From assembly GCF_000745425.1 (NCBI RefSeq), contig NZ_JQJH01000001.1, positions 124,001 through 188,000 of the forward strand: DNA of 64,000 bases, given 5' to 3'. Source of the stretch: Beijerinckia mobilis (GTDB lineage Bacteria > Pseudomonadota > Alphaproteobacteria > Rhizobiales > Beijerinckiaceae). Under the pieces are notes generated by a model that was not told where the DNA came from, ran no database searches, and worked only from the letters and a program-made list of their open reading frames with translations. Below, in pieces: positions 9,070 to 18,500 of the stretch. How positions within the stretch are numbered: position 1 is the first letter of the stretch; the number at the start of each line of letters is the position of its first letter. Position numbers and translations under genes: made by a program.

Positions 9070-10107
9070 TTATTGTGTGTTTTCTCTGATTCTTGCGACA
9101 TCGAGAGCGACATCGAGGATCATATCTTCCTGTCCTCCCACCATGCGTCTGCGTCCAAGTTCGACGAGGATCTCACGTGTATCGACGCCATAGATTTTCG
9201 AGGCATTTTCGGCGTGGCGCAGGAAGCTCGAATAGACGCCGGCGTAGCCCAGCGACAGGCTTTCCCGGTCCACTCGCACAGGGCGATCCTGCAGTGGACG
9301 GACAAGGTCGTCGGCAGCATCCATCAGGCGGTAAAGATCGCAGCCGGTGTCGAGGCCCTTGCGATTGAGCACGGCGATAAGGGCTTCGAGCGGGGCATTA
9401 CCTGCACCGGCGCCCATGCCGGCGAGCGAGGCATCGACCCGGACCGCACCAGCCTCGATGCCCGCGACGGCATTGGCGACGCCGAGCGTCAGATTGTGAT
9501 GCGTATGCACGCCGATTTCCGTTTCCGGCTTTAAGGTGTCGCGCATCGCACGGACTCGGGCGAAATAATCCTCCGGCAGAAGCGCTCCGGCGGAATCCGT
9601 CACATAGACACATTCAGCGCCATAGCTCTCCATCAACTTGCCCTGCTCCGCCAGTCGCTCCGGCTCGAGCATGTGGGACATCATCAGGAAGCCAACCGCA
9701 TCCATGCCGAGATCACGCGCTGCCGCCAGATGCTGACGCGAGACATCGGCTTCCGTGCAATGGGTCGCGACCCGTACTGAACGGGCACCGGCCGCATAGG
9801 CATTTTTCAGATCATGGGTGGTGCCGATACCGGGCAAGAGCAGAACAGTGACAACAGCATGCGTGCAGACCTCCGCCACGGCGGCGATCCAATCGGCGTC
9901 GTCATGGGCGCCAAAGCCGTAATTGAATGTCGAGCCAGTCAGGCCGTCACCATGCGAGATTTCAATGGCATCGACCCCCGCCGCGTCAAGAGCGCGGGCG
10001 ATCAACCGGACTGTGTCGATCTCATATTGATGGCGAACAGAATGCATGCCATCACGCAGGGTGACGTCCTGGATGTAAATCTTGTCAGTGTTCGGACGCG
10101 CCATCAT
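9070..10107 (-). CDS. mhpE: 4-hydroxy-2-oxovalerate aldolase
   Basis: This 345-residue enzyme splits 4-hydroxy-2-oxopentanoate into pyruvate and acetaldehyde, the penultimate step of meta-cleavage pathways. The N-terminal HMGL-like barrel starts with [19 protein letters not shown], which holds the metal-binding aspartate. [16 protein letters not shown] supplies the metal-binding histidines. The C-terminal DmpG-type communication domain follows. Its start overlaps the stop of the acetaldehyde dehydrogenase gene (ATGATG, with GGAGG upstream; the second ATG at 10104 is equally possible). The two proteins normally form a channelling complex in which acetaldehyde is passed directly to the dehydrogenase. 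It is the last gene of the minus-strand catabolic operon. The same protein is called DmpG or BphI in other pathways; mhpE is chosen from context. Confidence 0.93.
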   Translation of the reverse strand: MMARPNTDKIYIQDVTLRDGMHSVRHQYEIDTVRLIARALDAAGVDAIEISHGDGLTGSTFNYGFGAHDDADWIAAVAEVCTHAVVTVLLLPGIGTTHDLKNAYAAGARSVRVATHCTEADVSRQHLAAARDLGMDAVGFLMMSHMLEPERLAEQGKLMESYGAECVYVTDSAGALLPEDYFARVRAMRDTLKPETEIGVHTHHNLTLGVANAVAGIEAGAVRVDASLAGMGAGAGNAPLEALIAVLNRKGLDTGCDLYRLMDAADDLVRPLQDRPVRVDRESLSLGYAGVYSSFLRHAENASKIYGVDTREILVELGRRRMVGGQEDMILDVALDVARIRENTQ

Positions 10108-11045
10108 GCAGCCTCCTTCGCAAGCACTGCCCCGGCCCAGCGATCGGCTGTGACCAAAGCCGCCGAGGTCATGATATCGAGATTGCCGGCATAGGCAGGC
10201 AGGTAATGGCCTGCACCTTCCACTTCGAGAAGGATGGTGGTCTTCAATCCGGTCGCGAGGCCGATGCCGGGTATGCGTACCGGAGCATTGTCACCGATGA
10301 CATCGAACTGCACATTCTGTTTCAAGCGGTAGCCCGGCACATAGGCGTTCACGGCCTGCACCATGTCGAGAATCGAGGCTTCTATGGCCTCGCGCTCACC
10401 ACCCTGGGAGAGGGTGAAGATCGTATCGCGCATGATTGGCGGCGGATCTGCTGGATTGAGGATAATCATCGCCTTCCCGCGCTCCGCTCCGCCCAGTTGC
10501 TCGATAGCCTTCGAGGTCGTCTCGGTGAATTCATCGATATTGGCGCGCGTGCCCGGGCCCGCCGACCGTGAGGAAATGGTCGCGACGATTTCGGCATAGA
10601 CGAGGCGTTGGACAGCCCGACGGACGGCATAGACAATGGGAATTGTGGCCTGCCCGCCGCAGGTCACCATATTGACATTAGACTCGTTGATATTAGCATT
10701 TCCATTAACGGCAGGGATGGTGAAGGGGCCCAGGGCGGCGGGCGTGAGGTCGATGACCTTTTTGCCATGAGCCTGAAGCAGGGTATTGTTGGTGGCATGC
10801 GCCTTGGCGGATGTCGCGTCGAACACCAGTGCGATCTCACTGAACCGCGGCATACGCATCAGCCCCTCAATCCCTTCATGCGTCACCGGAACGCCAAGAC
10901 GTACAGCGCGGGCGAGGCCATCAGAATCAGGGTCAATGCCAACCAACGCACCCATTTCGAGGTTCCTCGCAGTGTGCACGACCTTCATCATCAGATCAGT
11001 TCCGATATTGCCGGAGCCGATGATCGCGCATTTCAGTTTGGCCAT
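10104..11045 (-). CDS. mhpF: Acetaldehyde dehydrogenase (acetylating)
   Basis: A 313-residue enzyme that oxidises acetaldehyde to acetyl-CoA with NAD+ and CoA. The N-terminal NAD-binding motif is [13 protein letters not shown]. The active-site cysteine lies in [17 protein letters not shown], the hallmark of the DmpF/MhpF/BphJ family. Length fits the family. The ATG at 11045 was chosen because GGGAG lies at good spacing; an in-frame TTG-ATG pair at 11054/11051 is an alternative. It overlaps mhpE by a few bases and follows hcaD after about 70 bp, so both are probably on one transcript. Together with MhpE it delivers acetyl-CoA to central metabolism. Confidence 0.93.
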   Translation of the reverse strand: MAKLKCAIIGSGNIGTDLMMKVVHTARNLEMGALVGIDPDSDGLARAVRLGVPVTHEGIEGLMRMPRFSEIALVFDATSAKAHATNNTLLQAHGKKVIDLTPAALGPFTIPAVNGNANINESNVNMVTCGGQATIPIVYAVRRAVQRLVYAEIVATISSRSAGPGTRANIDEFTETTSKAIEQLGGAERGKAMIILNPADPPPIMRDTIFTLSQGGEREAIEASILDMVQAVNAYVPGYRLKQNVQFDVIGDNAPVRIPGIGLATGLKTTILLEVEGAGHYLPAYAGNLDIMTSAALVTADRWAGAVLAKEAA

Positions 11046-11117
11046 TTCCATCAACTCCCGAAATATTTGATATTGTTCCCGTGCTGTCGGGCAGCTGCAT
11101 AAAATTCGGCGCCTTTT

Positions 11118-12371
11118 TCAGCGACCGCATTCCACCAGTTTGCGCAAATCCACTCTGGGATCGGCGAGCAGGGCGCGATCCGTCACCTTGAAACGATTGG
11201 CGATCATGGTACGGATCGGCCTCATTTCTCGTCCATTGTCGATTGTGACAGCGCCGACAACCACATCGTCCACAAGCCCCAGCATTGTGGATTTGAAGCC
11301 CTCCCCTGTATTCCGATGAAGCCATTCCGATGCTTCATGAGAACCGGCGACCTGAAAGTTATGTCCATACTGGTCGGTCCAATACCAGGGCACATCCATG
11401 GAACAGGGTTCCCCGGTAACCATGCTACGCCCGACAGCCGCGCCTTGGCTCTGCGCATTGGCCCAGGTTTCAAAACGCTGGTGATGACGCGTCGCCGGAT
11501 TCCATTGACGCACGGCATCCCCGGCGGCGTATATCTCCGGCCGGCTGGTACGACCGTATTCATCCACGACAATGCCATTTTCCACATGCAACCCAGCGGA
11601 GACAGCGAGCTCAGTATTGAGTTCAACACCGATGCCATAGACAACCAGATCACCGATGAATGGACGGCCATCTTCAGCGCGCAATAAGACGTCGCCATTG
11701 TTGCTGCATGAGGCCCCGTTCAGGGTTACCCCCAATTCGAACCTCACTCCCTTTTCGACGTGTAATCGGCGCAAGATATCAACGAGCGGATCAGGAGTGC
11801 CTCTGGCCATCAGGCGGTCAGCACGTTCGATCACAGTCACTGTTGCACCAAGAGCAATGGCACTTGCCGCGACCTCGAGTCCGATAATGCCGCCTCCCAC
11901 CACCAAAAGACGGCAACCGGGTGTAAGCGCGCTGCGCAATCTCTCCGAGTCGTCGCGTGTCCGCAGGGTGAATACGCGCTCGCCAAGCTGATCAAGCAGC
12001 GGGTAGGCACGCGCCCGCGCGCCGGTTGCGAGCAGCAATTTATCGAAGGTAAACTCCTCGCCGGAGGCAAGCGTGAGACGATGTGCGGCCGAATCGAGCC
12101 GCACTACGGAGCCGCCAAACAGACATTCGATATTCTTATCCGCATAATAGGTTTCGGGATAAATGGTCAGTTGCGCCGCTTCGGGCTTCACTAACATTTC
12201 CTTTGAGAGCGGCGGCCGCTCATAGGGCGGATATGGTTCAGCACCCACCAGAAGGATTCGCCCGCTGAAGTTTGCCTCCCGCATGGCGGCTACGGCAGAA
12301 GCGCCGGCCCGGCCGCCCCCCACAACAACATACACAGGTACATCGCTTACATCGGCCCTTGCGTTCATCAT
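11118..12371 (-). CDS. hcaD: Ferredoxin reductase component of phenylpropionate-type dioxygenase
   Basis: A 417-residue FAD- and NADH-binding oxidoreductase that passes electrons from NADH to the Rieske ferredoxin of the dioxygenase. The FAD-binding motif VVGGGRAGASAVAAMREANF is near the N-terminus, the NADH-binding motif LLVVGGGIIGLEVAASAIAL is near residue 150, and the second FAD motif IYAAGDAV is near 275. This is the BphA4/HcaD layout with a C-terminal reductase domain. The start at ATG 12371 follows a GAGGG sequence. A longer reading frame from 12491 runs deep into mhpB and is unlikely. The chosen start lies within a few bases of the mhpB stop, consistent with translational coupling. The gene sits between mhpB and mhpF, unlike the usual hcaEFCBD order. 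Confidence 0.88.
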   Translation of the reverse strand: MMNARADVSDVPVYVVVGGGRAGASAVAAMREANFSGRILLVGAEPYPPYERPPLSKEMLVKPEAAQLTIYPETYYADKNIECLFGGSVVRLDSAAHRLTLASGEEFTFDKLLLATGARARAYPLLDQLGERVFTLRTRDDSERLRSALTPGCRLLVVGGGIIGLEVAASAIALGATVTVIERADRLMARGTPDPLVDILRRLHVEKGVRFELGVTLNGASCSNNGDVLLRAEDGRPFIGDLVVYGIGVELNTELAVSAGLHVENGIVVDEYGRTSRPEIYAAGDAVRQWNPATRHHQRFETWANAQSQGAAVGRSMVTGEPCSMDVPWYWTDQYGHNFQVAGSHEASEWLHRNTGEGFKSTMLGLVDDVVVGAVTIDNGREMRPIRTMIANRFKVTDRALLADPRVDLRKLVECGR

Positions 12372-12378
12372 TCTGCCC

Positions 12379-13323
12379 TCACGCAACCAGGCTTTCGGCG
12401 CTGACCATGCCCATGCCGGCGATCCATTCATCGATTGGATGGTAATAACGTCTCCGCGCTTTATAGCGGCCTGCGGCTTTGAGACTGGCAAAGGCAGCGA
12501 TCCATGTGCGAATTTCGTGTCCCCCGCGTCCTCCCCGTTCCAGGATTTCGTCGTCCGTCATGGTAAGGAAACGATCGAGATCATCGTTGAGAAAATTGTC
12601 GATGAGGCCAAGATCCCATTCCGGATCGAGTGGCTGCGAATTCCCCTTGCGCTCGGCAAGCAGCCGGCCATTGTTCAACACATTCTCCTGGCGCTTGCGC
12701 CGCGCCTCTGGCGTTGGATTACGGCCAGCAATCAGGAATTCCTCTACTTCTGGTGGGACAGAGCCAAATTGCGGCGTCGGCGGATCATGCGAGAGGCCGC
12801 CAGAACCGATGACGAGAATGCGCTCAGGCCGCCCAGCGAGGAAACGCCCCACCGCATCCCCAAGCTTCAACACACGCCGGCAGGGTGGCAGGGGCTTTGC
12901 TGCGCTATTGATGAAAATGGGAATGGTGGGATAGCGCGTCACACTGCCGGTCAACAATTCCAGTGGCTGGGTGAAACCGTGATCCGCCTGCATGCGATAG
13001 GAATAGGCTACATCAACATCGTTTGCATTGACAAACTTCACCAAGTCATGGGCAATGGCCTCGGGCACATTGAGTGGACCTTCGCCGATATCCCAATCAC
13101 CGGCGCATTGCGCGCGTATGCCAATGCAAAATGGCGGCATCAGATCGTAAAAAAAGCCGTTGAAATGGTCAGGGGCAAACAGCACGATCATTTCCGGATC
13201 ATATGTCTCAACTTCCTGCGCAAGATGCGCGAACATGTCACGTGCGGTGGTCTCGACCTGGGGCTCAGGGTGGATGAAATCCATCATCGGGCTATGCGAC
13301 ACACAGATGAGTTTGAGACACAT
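12379..13323 (-). CDS. mhpB: 3-carboxyethylcatechol 2,3-dioxygenase (class III extradiol)
   Basis: A 314-residue non-haem iron(II) enzyme that opens the ring of 2,3-dihydroxyphenylpropionate (or the cinnamate analogue) beside the hydroxyls. It has the LigB-type features of MhpB: an N-terminal LICVSHSPMMDF with the iron-binding histidine, FAPDHFNGFFYDLMPPF, DHGFTQPLELL and IGSGGLSHDPPTP. MhpB is about 314 residues in E. coli. A class III ring-opening enzyme, rather than the class I BphC type, is the main reason to assign the whole module to phenylpropionate/cinnamate rather than biphenyl. A clear GGAGG precedes the ATG. It follows hcaB after about 50 bp on the same strand. Confidence 0.92.
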   Translation of the reverse strand: MCLKLICVSHSPMMDFIHPEPQVETTARDMFAHLAQEVETYDPEMIVLFAPDHFNGFFYDLMPPFCIGIRAQCAGDWDIGEGPLNVPEAIAHDLVKFVNANDVDVAYSYRMQADHGFTQPLELLTGSVTRYPTIPIFINSAAKPLPPCRRVLKLGDAVGRFLAGRPERILVIGSGGLSHDPPTPQFGSVPPEVEEFLIAGRNPTPEARRKRQENVLNNGRLLAERKGNSQPLDPEWDLGLIDNFLNDDLDRFLTMTDDEILERGGRGGHEIRTWIAAFASLKAAGRYKARRRYYHPIDEWIAGMGMVSAESLVA

Positions 13324-13373
13324 GATGCAGATCCTCCCATGATGATACGCCGACGCGTTTGTTGTTGTGTCGG

Positions 13374-14186
13374 TTAGAGCGTCAATCCACCGGCGACATG
13401 CCGGATGCCGCGAATTCCAAGTCCGCAGTCGGCATTGATCAACACACCTGAGAGCGTCCGATTGTCCGTACGGGAAGCCAGAAGCACATAGGGACCGGTG
13501 AAATCGGCGGGTTCGGGGAAGAACTGGAGCGGCAGAATCGCCCGGATCGCCTCGGGAGTGCGCGAATCCATAATTCTTTTATCCTGCTGGCCAAGTGCCT
13601 CTGGGCCGCGCAAATCGCTCGCCATGCCGCTCGGTCCTACCGCGTTGACACGCACTTTCGGTGCAAGTTCGTAGGCGAGCTCCCGTACGAGCCCGACAGC
13701 TGCATGCTTCGAGGCCGTGTAAAGAGGGCCTCCGCCTCCTGGATAAAAGGCCGCATTGGACAGGGTGAAGATCATGCTGCCCTGTGATTTGAGCAATTCC
13801 GGTGTGGCGGCCTTGGCGCCTAACAGATAGCCCTTCAGGTTGACGCCTATGAGTTCGTCAAACGCCGCAGGGAGATTCTCCGATGAGATATCGACGAGAC
13901 TTATGCCGTGGTCCCAGACCGCAGCATTGCCGATAAAACAATCAAGGCGACCGAAATTGGCTATCGTCGCGGCAACAGCCTTTTCGTTATCTGTCATACT
14001 GCGCACGTCGCCGACAACAGCGACGAAATTTCTGGGAAAATCCTTTACGAGTTGTGCGACTTTCTCCGCCGACCGTTCCAGCACGCCGACACGGGCCCCC
14101 TCGGCGAGGAAACGCTCGACCAATGCACGGCCGAGCCCCGACCCTCCACCGGTGATGAGAACCACCTGATCCTGCAGTGCTCCCAT
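13374..14186 (-). CDS. hcaB: cis-dihydrodiol dehydrogenase (short-chain dehydrogenase)
   Basis: A 270-residue short-chain dehydrogenase that rearomatises the cis-dihydrodiol made by the ring-hydroxylating dioxygenase, giving 2,3-dihydroxyphenylpropionate and NADH. The NAD-binding motif is [16 protein letters not shown] near residue 10. Catalytic residues appear in the typical order, with YTASKHA near residue 155. The sequence resembles BphB/HcaB dihydrodiol dehydrogenases ([17 protein letters not shown]). The ATG at 14186 shares its A with the TGA of the ferredoxin gene, and AGGAG is correctly spaced; a GTG one codon upstream is the alternative. It lies in the operon directly after the ferredoxin gene. 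Confidence 0.9.
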   Translation of the reverse strand: MGALQDQVVLITGGGSGLGRALVERFLAEGARVGVLERSAEKVAQLVKDFPRNFVAVVGDVRSMTDNEKAVAATIANFGRLDCFIGNAAVWDHGISLVDISSENLPAAFDELIGVNLKGYLLGAKAATPELLKSQGSMIFTLSNAAFYPGGGGPLYTASKHAAVGLVRELAYELAPKVRVNAVGPSGMASDLRGPEALGQQDKRIMDSRTPEAIRAILPLQFFPEPADFTGPYVLLASRTDNRTLSGVLINADCGLGIRGIRHVAGGLTL

Positions 14187-14506
14187 CACCTATCTCCTGT
14201 CGGCACGAATACATAGATTGCATCGCCCTCGACGAGCGTCTCAAAGGTGGCGAGATCCACGGTCGCGGGCTGGGTCAGCGCCTTACCGGTTTTCAGGCAG
14301 AAATGAGCGGTATGGACCGGGCATTCGACGGTGCAATCATCCTCGATATAGCCCTCTGACATGGATGCGCTTCCATGTGTGCACAGATCTGCCAGTGCGT
14401 AATAATCGCCATTATGATTGAAGAGTGCGATCGCGGGACTAGTATCCAGGCGGCGCGCCCCTCCGGGCGGAAGATCCGCCGTGGTACAGACATATAATTT
14501 TTTCAT
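14186..14506 (-). CDS. hcaC: Rieske [2Fe-2S] ferredoxin of the ring-hydroxylating dioxygenase
   Basis: A 106-residue Rieske ferredoxin that carries electrons from the reductase to the terminal oxygenase. The cluster ligands are C42-x-H44 in [11 protein letters not shown] and C62-x2-H65 in CPVHTAHF. Length and motif fit the HcaC/BphA3 family. Four bases separate it from the stop of the beta-subunit gene, and it overlaps hcaB by one base, so these genes are tightly coupled. The dioxygenase is therefore a three-component class IIB system: reductase HcaD, ferredoxin HcaC, oxygenase HcaEF. Confidence 0.93.
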   Translation of the reverse strand: MKKLYVCTTADLPPGGARRLDTSPAIALFNHNGDYYALADLCTHGSASMSEGYIEDDCTVECPVHTAHFCLKTGKALTQPATVDLATFETLVEGDAIYVFVPTGDR

Positions 14507-14509
14507 GAT

Positions 14510-15067
14510 TCACAACAGGATGCTGATATTGGCGGTGGTCAGGGTGAATTCATCGAGTTCAAGATGCCGGCCGAACAATTCCCATCCCGATGCTGTTTCG
14601 ACGCGACGCAGACGATCACGACGAGTCCCGATAAATGTATGATGATCACGCTCTTTCGCAGCGCGATGGACCATGTAATTGCACGAAAGTTCCAATTCGT
14701 TCTCGACAATCGATAAAATACGGATATTCGAGACGAAATGACGCGTGCGCGAAGCAGGCTCCTCTGACCAGGCAATCCCTGTTTCAAGCCGTGCAATACG
14801 GCGCTCAAGCTGATATTTGTCTTCCTTGAAGATATAGGTCGTAGCAGGATGCAAATTCTTTTTACGGTCCCGCACCTGCGCAAGTGTATTGGTATCGAGG
14901 GTGTATGATATATCCTCCGCGACGACACCAAGCCATTCGCGGAAACGCCGGTCATCCAACAGTGACGCCTCAAGGTAGAGAAATTGCTCTACCTCATGTT
15001 GCAATACGGCGTCCGGCAATGGGCTTGGTTCACCGAGCAATGGGATCGAGGTAACGGCTTCAAGCAT
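14510..15067 (-). CDS. hcaF: Ring-hydroxylating dioxygenase, small (beta) subunit
   Basis: A 185-residue beta subunit of an aromatic-ring dioxygenase, a structural partner of the catalytic alpha subunit in an alpha3beta3 hexamer. The sequence shows the family pattern of a cystatin-like fold: [20 protein letters not shown] near the N-terminus and [20 protein letters not shown] in the middle. Its start overlaps the end of the alpha-subunit gene by 8 bp. It has no metal ligands, as expected. Confidence 0.92.
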   Translation of the reverse strand: MLEAVTSIPLLGEPSPLPDAVLQHEVEQFLYLEASLLDDRRFREWLGVVAEDISYTLDTNTLAQVRDRKKNLHPATTYIFKEDKYQLERRIARLETGIAWSEEPASRTRHFVSNIRILSIVENELELSCNYMVHRAAKERDHHTFIGTRRDRLRRVETASGWELFGRHLELDEFTLTTANISILL

Positions 15068-16442
15068 AGACCGCCTCCTTACCGACCATCACCTCGGCCT
15101 CGTAGGATGCGGCAAGCGCCTTGATCTCGGCCCAGCTCGATGCACACATCATATCGGACCAACGCTTATAAAAGCCTCTGGCTGCTGTCTCTGCAAATGT
15201 ATTATTGGTGATTCCAGGAATGCCGTCTGCACGCTTTTCCTCGAAGCCAAGACCCATTTGCACACAGAGATCCGTCTGCTGGGCGATGTGGCCTCGCAAC
15301 ACTTTCTGCACTTCGACCCAGTTTTCGGAATCGTCCTGTTCCAACATGCCCGCCGGGCCAAAAGCACGGGCATGGCTCTGCTTGAGGGCTTCCTTGACAT
15401 CATCAGGCGCGGCAGCATCTGCGATACAGAACGCCCAGACTTCGATTTCGTTTGGCCCACGAGGATGCCACACACGTAGAGTCTGCGTGCCATTGAGCCA
15501 TGAAAGCGTTGGAAACATCGTGTTGTGGCCGGCAAGACGCAGAGCCCGCACGCGTCCGAGACGTTCTTCCACCTCGGGGAACGTTTCGCGGAAATAGTTT
15601 GAGACAGCTCCTGCCACCCACACATTGGCATCGGCGTTTTCCGTAAAGAAGAACGCACTGCCGTGACCGTTGCCGGAAAATTGGATTCCTCCAAGCCCGT
15701 TTGCCCAGGCTGGCTTTGCCGTCTGTCCTATTCCGAGAGGTGAACCATCCGGCTTATTCGTCGTCACGGGCTGAAGCACCTGCACTGCGGAGCCATGAGT
15801 GTATGGTGCGTGATATTGGTCGGAACAGAATTGCTCGGCAGCAAATTTCCAGTTGCAGGGAACCACCCATTTGTGGATACCGCCGACAACAACAGTACCA
15901 CCATCACGACGGTCAAGGAAACCATCGAGATACCACGCCATGTCACCTAGGTCGTCCTCAAGCGACGGAGCGGTCACATCCCAATTGCCGAAGACAAGCC
16001 CCTTGTAGATGGCGAGACGCGGCACACGGCGCATGCCCCATTTTGATTTGTTCAACCGGCTTCTGTAAGCCTCCTCCTCCAGAGGAACAGAGGCAAGGGC
16101 GCCATCAAGTCCATAAGCCCAGCCATGATAGGGGCATGTCAGAAAACGTGTATTGCCAGCATCGGCGTGGCAGAGTTTCATACCGCGGTGACGGCACTGA
16201 TTCAGGAAGGCAGCAACAGATCCATCCTTCTGCCGGACCACAAGAATTGGATCTTCGCCCATATAAGTATTGAAAAAGTCGCCAGCCTTCGGGATGAGGC
16301 TTTCGTGGGTCAGGAACAGCCATGAACGCGCGAAAATCCGCTCAAGCTCCTGCTCATATATATTCCGATCAGCATAAATGACCGGCTTGATCGTTCCGTG
16401 TTGGACATCGATCAGTGTGCGGACGTCAAGCTTGTCGTGCAT
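15060..16442 (-). CDS. hcaE: Ring-hydroxylating dioxygenase, large (alpha) subunit
   Basis: A 460-residue catalytic subunit that adds O2 across the ring of 3-phenylpropionate/cinnamate-type substrates to give a cis-dihydrodiol. The N-terminal Rieske domain has C83-R-H85 and C103-x2-H106 ([10 protein letters not shown] and CPYHGW). The mononuclear iron site has the family motif H211-x4-H216 in [10 protein letters not shown], with the third ligand expected further on. The ATG at 16442 was chosen because GGGAGG sits seven bases upstream; an earlier in-frame start at 16520 would overlap the promoter region. It is the first gene of the minus-strand operon and diverges from the LysR gene. The exact substrate cannot be read from the sequence; MhpB and the HcaR-like regulator point to phenylpropionate or cinnamate. 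Confidence 0.92.
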   Translation of the reverse strand: MHDKLDVRTLIDVQHGTIKPVIYADRNIYEQELERIFARSWLFLTHESLIPKAGDFFNTYMGEDPILVVRQKDGSVAAFLNQCRHRGMKLCHADAGNTRFLTCPYHGWAYGLDGALASVPLEEEAYRSRLNKSKWGMRRVPRLAIYKGLVFGNWDVTAPSLEDDLGDMAWYLDGFLDRRDGGTVVVGGIHKWVVPCNWKFAAEQFCSDQYHAPYTHGSAVQVLQPVTTNKPDGSPLGIGQTAKPAWANGLGGIQFSGNGHGSAFFFTENADANVWVAGAVSNYFRETFPEVEERLGRVRALRLAGHNTMFPTLSWLNGTQTLRVWHPRGPNEIEVWAFCIADAAAPDDVKEALKQSHARAFGPAGMLEQDDSENWVEVQKVLRGHIAQQTDLCVQMGLGFEEKRADGIPGITNNTFAETAARGFYKRWSDMMCASSWAEIKALAASYEAEVMVGKEAVYA

Positions 16443-16583
16443 AGAGTGACCTCCCTTGGTTCCGATGACCCGGTTCATTAAGTGGTCCGGGTGTGCAGGT
16501 GACGCGAGATTTCGCACCAATGGAGAGACAGTGGAAATATTTTGTTTCTTGCGAAGTGAGATGTAAAATGTCTAAGTGTATCC
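16443..16583. promoter_or_regulatory. Divergent hcaE/hcaR promoter region
   Basis: This 141-bp gap separates the dioxygenase operon from the LysR-family gene, the classic arrangement in which the regulator binds a shared intergenic site. It is AT-rich in the 60 bp next to hcaR. The inducer would be expected to be the aromatic acid or an early intermediate. No exact -35/-10 pair is claimed. Confidence 0.6.
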
Positions 16584-16598
16584 ATGCAGCTTAGACAT
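16568..16598. promoter_or_regulatory. Perfect inverted repeat spanning the hcaR start codon
   Basis: ATGTCTAAG at 16568-16576 and CTTAGACAT at 16590-16598 are exact reverse complements separated by 13 bases. The start codon of hcaR (16584) lies in the spacer. LysR-family proteins bind interrupted dyads, so this could be an autorepression operator. It could also form an RNA hairpin that hides the start codon. Confidence 0.5.
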
Positions 16599-17477
16599 CT
16601 TAGATATTTCGTGGCCGTGGCCGAGGAATTGAACTTCACGCGCGCAGCGGAACGGTTGAATACGGCACAGCCTTCATTCAGTCAGCAGATCCGTGATCTC
16701 GAGGAGGAAATTGGTACGCCACTCTTGATCCGCAATAAGCGGCAAGTCACCCTGACCGAGGCAGGGAAGGTGTTTCTGGATGAAGCCCGCCTCGTTCTCG
16801 CTCAGGCACAGCGGGCGGTGGTCATGGCACGCCGTGCGGCACAAGTCGCTGAACGGAAATTCACCATCGGCTTTTTGCCTGCCGCCGAGGTTAAAATCTT
16901 CCCCAAAATGTTGACGGCGATGCGTGCGCGCTTTCCCAATTTCAATCTGATTTTTCGGAGCCTGACGACGCTGGAGCAGATCGAAGCGCTGGCAAACAAG
17001 GAGATCGACATTGGCTTCCTGCGCCCGCCTATAGCCGATCCATCGCTCGCCCTGGAAACGATCCTGACCGAACATCTGATGGTGGTAATGGCAGAGAACC
17101 ACCCTATGAGTGTCCATCACGAGATCGATATCAGAGAAATGGTGCGGTTTCCATTTCTGCGGATTTCTCCTGAAACAGCGGGCGGCCTACACCAGGTAGT
17201 CGCGGACTATCTGCGAAGTGCGCAGGTTGAACCGACCGCATCTCAGGATGTAGACTCCGTCTTGACGATGATGGCTGTTGTCGGGCTCGGCGATGGCTTC
17301 ACCCTGCTGCCCGATTATGTGGAACAATTGTTGTTCCGCAATGTCACGGTCCGCCCATTGCGGCCGCCGGTTCCAAGCGTGCCTCTCTGCATGGCGTGGC
17401 ACAGGGAGAATCAATCGCCCGAACTTTCAGCGTTCCGCAACCTGGTAAATGAAGGTCTGGGCCGGGAACCGAAATAA
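16584..17477 (+). CDS. hcaR: LysR-family transcriptional regulator (HcaR-like)
   Basis: A 297-residue LysR regulator. The N-terminal winged helix-turn-helix is clear (LRHLRYFVAVAEELNFTRAA, then ERLNTAQPSFSQQIRDLEEE). A C-terminal periplasmic-binding-like effector domain starts near residue 90 (KFTIGFLPAAEVKIFP). The CbnR/BenM/HcaR branch is suggested by the N-terminus. It is divergent from the dioxygenase operon and followed by mhpC and mhpD on its own strand, so it very likely controls both halves of the pathway. An inverted repeat covers its start codon, which hints at autoregulation. Confidence 0.85.
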   Translation: MQLRHLRYFVAVAEELNFTRAAERLNTAQPSFSQQIRDLEEEIGTPLLIRNKRQVTLTEAGKVFLDEARLVLAQAQRAVVMARRAAQVAERKFTIGFLPAAEVKIFPKMLTAMRARFPNFNLIFRSLTTLEQIEALANKEIDIGFLRPPIADPSLALETILTEHLMVVMAENHPMSVHHEIDIREMVRFPFLRISPETAGGLHQVVADYLRSAQVEPTASQDVDSVLTMMAVVGLGDGFTLLPDYVEQLLFRNVTVRPLRPPVPSVPLCMAWHRENQSPELSAFRNLVNEGLGREPK

Positions 17478-17579
17478 GACATGAAAAGTCTTAATGACTG
17501 CGGGATTATGTATTGGCGTCGTCCTGGAGGTTTATCCATTTTGCAAGGCGTGAATAATATCGTCGAGGAACACGCCATA

Positions 17580-18497
17580 ATGGAAGCAGCACAGGCAACG
17601 CATCCGGTTTTAACGCGAACACAGATATCGAGCGGCACACAGCCGGAACTGCGATCCCTATGGTCAGCCATCGCTGGTGGTGACATCCATTTGCATTTTA
17701 TCGACGCCAAGGGTGTACGTACCCGCGTGCTAGAGGCAGGACAAGGTCCTGTTCTGTTATTGCTGCATGGGGTTTCCGGCCATCTTGAGGCCTATCAGCG
17801 CAATATTTTGGCGCATGCGGTGCATTTCCGTGTGCTGGCCGTGGATATGCTCGGCCATGGTTTCACGGACAAGCCTGCACGCAGCTATGAAATCATTGAT
17901 TATGTCGAACATTTACGTGATCTGATCGATGCCCTGGGTGTCGAGAAAGTGCATATGTCCGGTGAATCCCTGGGAGGATGGGTGGCAGCTCGCTTTGCCG
18001 CGACCTATCCGGAACGGATCGATCGCCTGGTTCTCAATACGGCGGGCGGCATGATCGCCGATCCTAAGGTCATGGAACGGCTCAAGACGTTAAGCCTCGC
18101 CGCCGTACGCTCGCCAGATCGGGAAGCCACGCGGAAACGGCTCGAATTTCTGATGCTTGACCCGACCATCGTCACCGAGGATCTCGTTGAGGCACGCTTT
18201 GCCTGTTTCCGTCAGCCGGGGATGATCGAGACGATGGAACGCATCATGTGCCTGCAGGACATGGATGTGCGTATGCGTAACCTGTTGACACAGGAGGAAC
18301 TGGGCCGCATCACCGCGCCGACCCTGGTGCTTTGGACGACCCATGATCCGACCGCTTCGGTGGAGGTTGGCCAGCGCCTGGCAGATCTCGTCAAGGACAG
18401 CCGGTTTACAGTGATGGAGAATTGCGGGCATTGGCCACAATATGAGGATCCCGATACGTTCAACCGGATCCATATCGATTTTCTACTGAACCGTTGA
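17580..18497 (+). CDS. mhpC: Meta-cleavage product hydrolase (alpha/beta fold)
   Basis: A 305-residue alpha/beta hydrolase. In the MhpC/BphD family it hydrolyses the C-C bond of the ring-opened product, releasing succinate (or fumarate from the cinnamate branch) and 2-hydroxypenta-2,4-dienoate. The oxyanion region is LLLLHGVSGH near residue 60, the nucleophile is S130 in GESLGGW, and the C-terminal histidine is in NCGHWPQYE. The start at 17580 has GAGGAA about ten bases upstream. A longer frame from 17481 starts just after the hcaR stop and lacks a site. It lies between hcaR and mhpD on the same strand. Confidence 0.88.
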   Translation: MEAAQATHPVLTRTQISSGTQPELRSLWSAIAGGDIHLHFIDAKGVRTRVLEAGQGPVLLLLHGVSGHLEAYQRNILAHAVHFRVLAVDMLGHGFTDKPARSYEIIDYVEHLRDLIDALGVEKVHMSGESLGGWVAARFAATYPERIDRLVLNTAGGMIADPKVMERLKTLSLAAVRSPDREATRKRLEFLMLDPTIVTEDLVEARFACFRQPGMIETMERIMCLQDMDVRMRNLLTQEELGRITAPTLVLWTTHDPTASVEVGQRLADLVKDSRFTVMENCGHWPQYEDPDTFNRIHIDFLLNR

Positions 18498-18500
18498 GCC

